Notes under the pieces: generated by a model
Database searches by the model: none
Seen by the model: only the letters and a program-made list of their open reading frames with translations
What the model was told of the DNA's origin: nothing
DNA from: JBMOUD01 sp049319665
GTDB lineage: Bacteria; Pseudomonadota; Gammaproteobacteria; Enterobacterales; Enterobacteriaceae
Direction: 5' to 3'
Length of the DNA: 64,000 bases
Assembly: GCF_049319665.1 (NCBI RefSeq)
Contig: NZ_JBMOUD010000008.1
Coordinates: 172,277-236,276, forward strand
In this document: one piece after another, positions 8,000-14,393 of the stretch
Layout of the letters: the number at the start of each line of letters is the position of its first letter
Numbering within the stretch: position 1 is the stretch's first letter
Made by a program: the position numbers and the translations under genes

Positions 8000-8387
8000 A
8001 AAACAACTTATCCCCCAATCACCACCAGACTCTTGGTCGCTGTGCGATAGTTGTCGCTTATTAGCACACGCACTGATCGGCCCGCAGAATCATCATGCGC
8101 AACATACGCTGTGCCTGATGATGGAAACTCATTTGAAAGCCTTGCAAGCCGCGCTGAATTTACCAATCCCTGAGTATCATCAATCCGCTACACTGCCAGC
8201 CAACGATGGCCTGTTTGATGATGTGGAACTTGAGCCGGCTGAACTTTGCGATCAGTGCTTCGCGCTCAATTATGCGCTGCTGATGCTTAGTGATAAATGG
8301 GTGAAGGAAGTGATCGCCTTTGTGCTGTGGGAACGTCTGGAAATGCTGCGCAGGTCGCTCTATGTGAACGATGAAGTACAAGCGTAA
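7992..8387 (+). CDS. hypothetical CxxC protein translationally coupled to the C4-controlled leader
   Basis: A 131-residue protein of unknown family. Two CxxC pairs (CDSC near residue 18 and CDQC near residue 83), each followed by an alpha-helical stretch, give an internal two-fold look and could bind a metal. There is no signal peptide or membrane segment. In P1 the same operon position holds icd (division inhibitor) and then ant (antirepressor); I see no clear likeness to either. No prophage genes surround it, so this is an orphan cassette. An effect on cell division or on a repressor is possible but unproven. Confidence 0.6.
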   Translation: MDKKQLIPQSPPDSWSLCDSCRLLAHALIGPQNHHAQHTLCLMMETHLKALQAALNLPIPEYHQSATLPANDGLFDDVELEPAELCDQCFALNYALLMLSDKWVKEVIAFVLWERLEMLRRSLYVNDEVQA

Positions 8388-8425
8388 TAGGATTGGCTGT
8401 CTTAATGAATTAGCTGTTTCAGGCT

Positions 8426-8536
8426 ACTGAAAAGCCGGTTATTAGGGAAAGTAAACCGTTGGGGTCGTAGCGAGCTCGCCGGAGCGCCCCTAGGATTACT
8501 AATCCCGCGTATCTCGATATAAAAGACAACGTTGTT
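8426..8536 (+). repeat. structured dispersed repeat, copy A
   Basis: About 110 bases that recur at 48621-48736 in the same orientation, with shared blocks GTTATTAGGGA/GATTATTAGGGA, CCGTTGGGG, CCGGAGCGCCCCTAGG and GTATCTCG. The nested hairpin is GGG/CCC outside, AGTAAACC/GGATTACT, GGGG/CCCC, and an apical GCGAGCTCGC. The second copy keeps the pairing with different bases. It follows the 131-residue gene and ends before a convergent gene. Confidence 0.75.
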
Positions 8537-8543
8537 ACAATCT

Positions 8544-8572
8544 GAAGCCGCTCATTGCGGCTTCTTTATATT
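8544..8572 (+). terminator. rho-independent terminator
   Basis: GAAGCCGC and GCGGCTTC form a perfect 8-bp stem around TCATT, with T-rich sequence after it. It sits between the repeat and the convergent DUF805 gene. Confidence 0.8.
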
Positions 8573-8616
8573 CTTTAATACACTGTCATTCCGATAACGC
8601 CGAGGCTCTATAGCGC

Positions 8617-9021
8617 TTAACTCGGTCTGGTCGTCAGTTGAGGATAAGGCGCGGCACCAAATCGGTTATCCGGCTTGCTGCTTTGACAGTAAAATACCAA
8701 AAGAATCAGCGAACCAATCACGGGAATAAAGTTGAGTAACAACCACCAGCCGCTACGATCGGTATCGTGGAGTCGTCTGATGCTCAGCGTAATACCCGGG
8801 ATAGCGACCAGCAATGAGTACAGCACGCTAAAGGTATAAATCCCAGCCTCGTGCGCTTCTTCGGTGGAGAATCCCAGATATTTTACGGCTACCCAGCGGT
8901 CAAGGATACGCAGTAACCCGACCACGATAAGATTGATCAATAAGAAAAACCAGTAGCCCGCTCTGCGGGTTCTTCCTTGCCAATTAAAGTAATTCCTAAA
9001 AGCATCTTTATAAGCTTCCAT
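8617..9021 (-). CDS. DUF805 inner-membrane protein (YhaH/YhaI-like)
   Basis: A small membrane protein with the DUF805 hallmarks: an N-terminal FRNYFNWQGRTRRAGYWFF, several hydrophobic segments, and the conserved SIRRLHDTDRSGWW before the last helices. I prefer the start at 9021 (MEAYKDAF), because GGGGA lies just upstream and family members begin close to this point. A start 5 codons earlier at 9036 lacks a clear ribosome-binding site. The function of the family is unknown. Confidence 0.85.
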   Translation of the reverse strand: MEAYKDAFRNYFNWQGRTRRAGYWFFLLINLIVVGLLRILDRWVAVKYLGFSTEEAHEAGIYTFSVLYSLLVAIPGITLSIRRLHDTDRSGWWLLLNFIPVIGSLILLVFYCQSSKPDNRFGAAPYPQLTTRPS

Positions 9022-9410
9022 CTCTTCCCCATCCATAATATCGGTTTATAAAAATTTTGTGGCTATCACCACCACAGAACTTAAGCACAATACTATCGCC
9101 ATAAATATAGGATTTCGCCACATTTTCATGCCATAGCAATAGCGCAGTACTTACATAATAGAACATAACAATTGTCTCGTTTCATCGCTCAATATGTCAC
9201 AAAAATAGAACGACAACCGTAAATTAAATCTACTATCATAAAAATAGCCAATTCAATGGGACGATAATGCAGGAACGGGTTGGATAGCATTGACGTCAAG
9301 AAACTCGTTGAATTAAGGCATAACCGTGCATAGAAATGTGAGATTGCGTCGAGCATTCATCACATTGTCATTGATGGCGTAATAGATGGATTAATACGGA
9401 AGGACTAATC
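9022..9410. other. gene-free divergent promoter region
   Basis: About 390 AT-rich bases between the DUF805 gene and the SnoaL-like gene. I see no convincing gene, repeat or RNA in it; it presumably holds both promoters. Confidence 0.4.
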
Positions 9411-9929
9411 ATGACGGATACAAAAAAACTCATAGAAAATGCAGTTGCTACAAAAAATCCTAAAGATGTGGTGTATGCATTTCTGCTGAATACGGCCAAA
9501 GAAAACGTTGCCTATGCAGCGACTCAACTGGTCGATGAGAATGCAACCTACACCTCTTTAAATTTTGAAAATAAAGAATTAAAACAAATTGAACCCTGGG
9601 CGGGAACATCAAAAGGTCGGCAAGTTTATATCGATACCTTTTCCAATGTTGGCACCTATTGGAATGTCGATGACTTTACGATTAGCGATATATTGTCAGA
9701 AAAAGATATCGTGGCCGTATTCGGACAGTTTACCTATACATCCGTGACATTAGGCCATTCATTTACCTCACCGTTTTCAATTAAAGCCCAGGTTAGCGAT
9801 GGGAAAATCGTGTATTTCCAATTTATGGAAGATACCTACGCATCAGCGGCATCATTCCGCGTTAGTGGTGAATGGATCATTCAGCACCGCAGCGGTGACG
9901 AGAATAAGTTCAAGGTCGGCATTAAGTAG
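9411..9929 (+). CDS. SnoaL-like / NTF2-fold protein
   Basis: A 172-residue protein with the pattern of SnoaL-like polyketide-cyclase-related proteins: an N-terminal helix, an early LVDENATYTSL region, and repeated beta strands ending in FMEDTYASAASFRVSGEWII. AAGGA precedes the ATG. It is followed after 78 bases by an esterase gene on the same strand, so the two may be co-transcribed. The NTF2 fold is used for many small-molecule reactions, and no substrate is suggested. Confidence 0.72.
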   Translation: MTDTKKLIENAVATKNPKDVVYAFLLNTAKENVAYAATQLVDENATYTSLNFENKELKQIEPWAGTSKGRQVYIDTFSNVGTYWNVDDFTISDILSEKDIVAVFGQFTYTSVTLGHSFTSPFSIKAQVSDGKIVYFQFMEDTYASAASFRVSGEWIIQHRSGDENKFKVGIK

Positions 9930-10007
9930 ACGCTCTAGTTACGCAAACCTAGGGGCAGCACTTCCGCTGCCTCTATCCCATTTTTATCGCTAACTATTGA
10001 GAATATT

Positions 10008-10910
10008 ATGTCTGAGCCAATCGATACAACGCTCCATGCATTTGCACAGCAGATGCGTAGTGAATACCGAGCCATGATCCCGGCCGCCGGCCAGCCAGAT
10101 TTGGTAAGCAACGTAGAAACATTTTTTATTGAGCTACCCTGCGGCTATAGCTTGCCAGCACGCCTCTATACTCCTACCAGAGACAGTAATCAGGAAAAAC
10201 TACCCATTGTGCTTTTTGTACACGGTGGCGGTTGGGTCTCTGGCGATCTCGATACCCACGATGTTCTGGCTCGCGGTCTGGCCAATGGCGTTCATGCTGT
10301 GGTTCTCGCGATAGAATACCGGCTGGCACCGGAACATCCTGCCCCGCGTGGTATTGAAGATGTATATGGCGCGCTGCAATGGTTGGATAACAATGCAGAA
10401 CAGCTTGGCGCGGATAAAAATCGTCTCGTGATCTCTGGTGACAGCGCTGGCGGCAATATTGCGGCGGTCGTAAGTATGCTGACTAAACAGCGCCAAGGTC
10501 CCAATATTCGTGCCCAGTGGTTAATGTATCCGGCAGCGAATTTTGATATCACAACCAACTCTTTTGAGCAGTACGGTCAGACTTATTTCCCGACAAAAGA
10601 GGTGATGAAACGGGTCACCGCGTGTTATGTCCCGTCGGGAATGGACGTAAACAGCCCGTTACTCTCATTATTTCACGGTGATTTACCGCAAATGCCGCCT
10701 ACGCTGATTTCAGTCGGCAGTTATGATCCCCTTTCCGATGGCTGTAAAGACTATGTTCAGGCCCTACAAGATGCTGGAGTACAAGCGAAAGTTAGCGTCT
10801 TTGCAAAGCAGCAACATGGCTTTATCCAGTTTTATAAAGATACCGCTAACCACCCAGGCGGCCAGCCTGCATTAGATGAAGGCATCGCGTTCCTGCATCA
10901 TTACCTCTGA
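10008..10910 (+). CDS. alpha/beta hydrolase, hormone-sensitive-lipase-type esterase
   Basis: A 300-residue esterase of the HSL/Aes (alpha/beta hydrolase fold 3) group. The oxyanion-hole motif HGGGW lies at 72-76 and the nucleophile elbow GDSAGG at 144-149 (Ser146). The acid is likely Asp in VGSYDPLSDG, and the base is His in QQHGFIQ near the C-terminus. There is no signal peptide, so it is cytoplasmic. The expected reaction is hydrolysis of short-chain acyl esters. It probably forms a unit with the SnoaL-like gene upstream. Confidence 0.88.
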   Translation: MSEPIDTTLHAFAQQMRSEYRAMIPAAGQPDLVSNVETFFIELPCGYSLPARLYTPTRDSNQEKLPIVLFVHGGGWVSGDLDTHDVLARGLANGVHAVVLAIEYRLAPEHPAPRGIEDVYGALQWLDNNAEQLGADKNRLVISGDSAGGNIAAVVSMLTKQRQGPNIRAQWLMYPAANFDITTNSFEQYGQTYFPTKEVMKRVTACYVPSGMDVNSPLLSLFHGDLPQMPPTLISVGSYDPLSDGCKDYVQALQDAGVQAKVSVFAKQQHGFIQFYKDTANHPGGQPALDEGIAFLHHYL

Positions 10911-11089
10911 AATACCGGAGAACCCGATAGCGAGTATCACAGCGGTATATCGGGGTCCCCTTCCCGTTACCCGTTAACTAATTGTGCTCGAAAGGCTATT
11001 ATCTGTGCTGAAGATCTTTCCGCTACCTACAGGTTTTATTTTCAGCGCGATATACCAGCTATTTTCACAATAAGAAGGGGTATTCATAG

Positions 11090-11998
11090 ATGAAGTATTC
11101 AGGTTTTAATGCGGCGCTAGCGCTGCTGTCGGGTGTGTTGGCGTTTAACAGCAGCATGGCTCACGCAGATTACGTTAAGCAGTTGCCCGTCTCACAGATC
11201 CATCCTACTCAGCCAGCCATTGGCTACGACGAAGTTAAACTGAAAATTGCGGAGCTTAAACAAGACCGCAAAAAGCTCTTTAATGAATTTTGTAAGAACA
11301 ATGGCGCAGGGAAAGTCACCAGTTTTGATGCGAAATCTGATATTACCGTGGCGAAAAGTTTTCAGTGCGCAGATGCCTTTGGTAGCCAGCTAGCGGAAGT
11401 GAAAAGCGCCGTATTAGCACCGGATCATCAGGTGTATCTGACCGACGGGCATCATACCATTAGCGTGTTCCGTGATTTCAGCGGCGATAAAGATTTCCCA
11501 TATTATGTGCGGATCACCGATGATTTCAGCAAGCTGCCAAGCATGCAGGCTTTCTGGGATACCATGCAACAGAAAAACCTGGCTTGGTTGAGCGATCCTC
11601 AAGGCAACATCGTCAAGCCAGAGGATCTGCCAAAGCAGGTGGGAATGAAGTACATGCCGAATGATGACTATCGTTCCGTGGTGTATTTCTTGCGTGGTGC
11701 TGCCTATAAAAAAATGGATGATGCGCCGCCATTCCTCGAATTCTACCTTGGCAGCTGGTTACGGACTCATGCACCGGTTAAAGGTGATGCGCTGAAAACC
11801 GAAGCCGGTTACGCCGCCTACTTGTCTGAAGCCGCGCAAGCACTCACCGCAGCCGATGGCTCGCAACACGCCACCGCGGATGCCAAATCACCGACGTTAG
11901 ATCAATTGGGTAAACTCGATAGCGTAAAAAGCAAAAAACTCAAAAAATTAACTGAAGAAGATGGCAAGCTTACTCAGTTGTTCTCTGACAAAGCTTAA
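11090..11998 (+). CDS. secreted ParB-like nuclease-domain protein (ParBc_2 family)
   Basis: A 302-residue protein with a signal peptide (basic start, hydrophobic core, cleavage near AHA-DYV at about residue 26). The mature part begins with the ParB/Srx-like segment (VKQLPVSQIHPTQPAIGYDEV) and contains the DGHHT motif typical of the exported putative ParB-like nucleases. Partition ParB proteins are not exported, so this is a domain relative with a periplasmic or extracellular role. The C-terminus is lysine-rich. An AAGGGG ribosome-binding site is present. The biochemical function is unknown. Confidence 0.75.
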   Translation: MKYSGFNAALALLSGVLAFNSSMAHADYVKQLPVSQIHPTQPAIGYDEVKLKIAELKQDRKKLFNEFCKNNGAGKVTSFDAKSDITVAKSFQCADAFGSQLAEVKSAVLAPDHQVYLTDGHHTISVFRDFSGDKDFPYYVRITDDFSKLPSMQAFWDTMQQKNLAWLSDPQGNIVKPEDLPKQVGMKYMPNDDYRSVVYFLRGAAYKKMDDAPPFLEFYLGSWLRTHAPVKGDALKTEAGYAAYLSEAAQALTAADGSQHATADAKSPTLDQLGKLDSVKSKKLKKLTEEDGKLTQLFSDKA

Positions 11999-12006
11999 TG
12001 CGTAAT

Positions 12007-12033
12007 AGGTAAGGCGGTTTTCCCGCCTTACCT
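12007..12033 (+). terminator. rho-independent terminator
   Basis: AGGTAAGGCGG and CCGCCTTACCT form a perfect stem with a TTTTC loop, beginning 9 bases after the ParB-like stop codon. Confidence 0.8.
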
Positions 12034-12581
12034 CTCTGTGACTTATCCGCTATTCATCTGCTCGCTAATGCGGTATTACTAGCAAATACTATACCTTTCG
12101 GTAAAAACAATAAGATAAAGGGTTTTAATTAAAATAATATCCATGCAGAAAACCGCATAAAACATGTATAACCCACCGGTTGATGTGATGAACGTAAGTA
12201 CCCCCCATTCCATTTAGTAAACAAAATGATTGAAAACAATTCACTTTTTGAAAATAACCAGTTCAAGTAAGCTTCATTACATGGGTTACACACTTATTAA
12301 TACCATCTTGCTTAGAAAGTAATTGAATAATTACATCACATGGATCTCTTACGATAAAACCCATGAAACACCACTAACAAATTAATCAGTTAATAAAATA
12401 TCGTGGGTTATTAAAAATAACATACCTTCTATTTATAATGCGTGCTGACCCTCACACCATTTAAATCTATGACGGATATTTAAGACAATCCACATGAATT
12501 ATATTTTTAAAAAAACATGAATTTCAACGCTATGAATTTTCACACCAATAGATATTAGAAAATTATGATGAGGAGTTTACC
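12034..12581. other. AT-rich gene-free region
   Basis: About 550 bases with no ORF of credible composition and no clear dyad. It probably contains the promoter of the glyoxalase gene. The strong AT bias resembles other intergenic gaps in this window. Confidence 0.4.
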
Positions 12582-12977
12582 ATGAGAATTTTACATACCA
12601 TGTTTCGAGTTACCGATTTAGATGCCGCAATTAAATTTTATCACGATGTGCTTGGCATGAAACTATTAAGAAAATCTGTATATGAAGAAGGTCGTTTCAC
12701 TTTGGCTTTTGTCGGTTATAAAGATGAACGCGAAGCCGCGGCTATCGAATTAACCCATAACTGGGATGTCGGCTCTTATGAATTAGGTGATTCATTCGGC
12801 CATGTGGCCATTGAAGTTGATGATGCGGCAGCAACCTGCGCTTTAGTTAAAAAACAGGGGTATAAAGTGACACGGGAAGCCGGGCCAATGAAACACGGAA
12901 AAACAATTATTGCGTTCATCGTCGATCCTGACGGTCATCAAATTGAGTTGATTCAAAAAGGAACTCAGTTCGATTAA
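12582..12977 (+). CDS. gloA: glyoxalase I (lactoylglutathione lyase)
   Basis: A VOC-fold enzyme of 131 residues, expected to isomerise the hemithioacetal of methylglyoxal and glutathione to S-lactoylglutathione. The four metal ligands match the E. coli GloA pattern at the same numbers: His5, Glu56, His74 and Glu122. A GAGGAG ribosome-binding site precedes the ATG. It stands alone between AT-rich gaps and may be a second copy, since the chromosomal gloA of enterobacteria is normally elsewhere; hence moderate certainty on the symbol. Confidence 0.82.
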   Translation: MRILHTMFRVTDLDAAIKFYHDVLGMKLLRKSVYEEGRFTLAFVGYKDEREAAAIELTHNWDVGSYELGDSFGHVAIEVDDAAATCALVKKQGYKVTREAGPMKHGKTIIAFIVDPDGHQIELIQKGTQFD

Positions 12978-13007
12978 ATATCAACTCAACAATAGGGAAT
13001 TTATGTA

Positions 13008-13100
13008 TGAACACCACTGAATCAATCCAATCAAGAAAAACCTATAAACGCATGACCAATATCAGGTTTGATAGAGAGATTCAGTGGTGGGTAGACCCAT
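13008..13100 (+). CDS. possible 30-residue small ORF within a long palindrome
   Basis: ATG at 13008 opens a short frame (MNTTESIQSRKTYKRM at the start) ending at the TAG at 13098-13100, with AGGG about nine bases upstream. It spans almost the whole 78-bp palindrome at 13012-13089. It could be the decayed N-terminus of a lost gene or chance coding. No family is recognised. Confidence 0.25.
13012..13089. repeat. 78-bp imperfect palindrome
   Basis: The outer arms CACCACTGAATC (13012-13023) and GATTCAGTGGTG (13078-13089) are perfect complements. Inside, ATCA...AACCT pairs with AGGTT-TGAT. The element lies 35 bases after the glyoxalase stop. It is longer than a typical terminator and lacks a T run. 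It could be an mRNA 3'-end structure or a remnant of a small mobile element. Confidence 0.6.
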
Positions 13101-13151
13101 AGCCCCAACCCATGAAGTGATGGGAAATCAGGCTTTACGCATAAAAATTAA

Positions 13152-13234
13152 TTGCATATGCAAATATTAACCTTGCAAATTTACTTGAAATTGCAAATAC
13201 TAATCTTATCAATTTAGTTGCAAGTGCAAATAAA
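13152..13234. promoter_or_regulatory. cluster of TTGCA-type operators upstream of the xdhC-like gene
   Basis: Four copies of a TTGCAAAT-like word occur in 83 bases. They are the palindrome TTGCATATGCAA (13152-13163), TTGCAAAT near 13173 and at 13191-13198, and TTTAGTTGCAAGTGCAAATAAA ending at about 13234. The last matches the 34-bp palindrome at 18596-18629 at nearly every position outside the centre. The MarR-family protein encoded at 18828 is the obvious candidate to bind both. Confidence 0.65.
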
Positions 13235-13294
13235 ATAGATTTTTTAATGTTCTATTTCAGCGACCTCTCATTCCTCTTTTGTGAATAACGAAAA

Positions 13295-14269
13295 ATGAAT
13301 ACATCAACGCTTCCACAAAATATTCAGATCATTGAACAAGCACTAAACTGGTCTCGTCACGAGGAAATCTGGTTATGTACCGTCTTGCAGACATGGGGCT
13401 CCTCTCCTCGCAGTCCTGGTGCATTAATGGTGGCAAATGCTCGTGGTGAGTGGTGCGGTTCGCTATCGGGAGGCTGTGTTGAAGAAAGCTTTTTAAGCCA
13501 ACTCAAAAATGGAGACTGGCGGGAGGCTAGTCAGGTCGTGCGCTATGGTGCAGATGGCTTGCAACCAGATATCAGTTTGCCATGTGGCGGGAAGCTGGAT
13601 ATTTTGATTGAATATCTCCCAGCCGGGAGTAATACCAGTGCCTATCTCGAACAGTTACACCGTGCGTTTATGGGATATCAGCCGGTTTGTAAAACCCTCG
13701 TCTTGCCTGCTGCCTGCCAACATATCTCTCCCTGCGAGCCCACCGGGCACCCCGCCGTTATATATGACGCGCCGCAAGTGACTATTTGGCATGACGCCGC
13801 GCCATGCTTATTTATCGCAGGCTATTCTAGCGTTGCCGAGTACTGCATAAGCTTTGGCTATGCACTGGGCTTTGAAGTGATTGTCTGTGAACCCCGGGAG
13901 GAGATATTTTCTAAACTTGCCCACACATTGCCAAAGCACGTCCGCCTTATCACCCGCCTTCCCGCCACCTATTTAGAAACGGAAGGATGTCATGCCAGAA
14001 CCGCAATCGTCGCCCTCACACACGATGCGCGTATGGATGACTTAACACTGATGGAGGCGGTAAATACCCCGGCCTTTTATATCGGAGCAATGGGATCAAA
14101 GAATAATAGTCAGAAGCGTTTCGAACGCCTTACGCGTGTAGCCGGTCTTAGTGAAACTGAATTGGCGAGGATACATGCGCCTATTGGTCTGGATCTTGGC
14201 AGTAAAACGCCCGCCGAAATTGCCTTGTCAGTGTTAGCAGATATTGTCTCTTATAAAAATGGCCTCTAG
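13295..14269 (+). CDS. XdhC/CoxI-family molybdenum cofactor insertion protein
   Basis: A 324-residue accessory protein of the XdhC/CoxI family, which inserts sulfurated molybdenum cofactor into xanthine dehydrogenase-type enzymes. The N-terminal domain contains TWGSSPRSPGALM and SLSGGCVEESF (conserved GGC.E). The C-terminal Rossmann-like domain includes CLFIAGYSSVAEY and the conserved GAMGSKNNSQKR. It converges on the molybdenum hydroxylase genes at 14394-17103 and shares their operator type, so they are its likely client. The ribosome-binding site is weak (GAATAACGA). Confidence 0.85.
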   Translation: MNTSTLPQNIQIIEQALNWSRHEEIWLCTVLQTWGSSPRSPGALMVANARGEWCGSLSGGCVEESFLSQLKNGDWREASQVVRYGADGLQPDISLPCGGKLDILIEYLPAGSNTSAYLEQLHRAFMGYQPVCKTLVLPAACQHISPCEPTGHPAVIYDAPQVTIWHDAAPCLFIAGYSSVAEYCISFGYALGFEVIVCEPREEIFSKLAHTLPKHVRLITRLPATYLETEGCHARTAIVALTHDARMDDLTLMEAVNTPAFYIGAMGSKNNSQKRFERLTRVAGLSETELARIHAPIGLDLGSKTPAEIALSVLADIVSYKNGL

Positions 14270-14393
14270 CGGCGTAATAACCCGCGTAGCCTTACCTCTA
14301 TAAATCATCGACAAAACCAAAGGCGGCCACCGAGAACAGATACACCTTATCTGCACTCAATTGATAGCCGCATAACATGATCAACTAAAGCGC

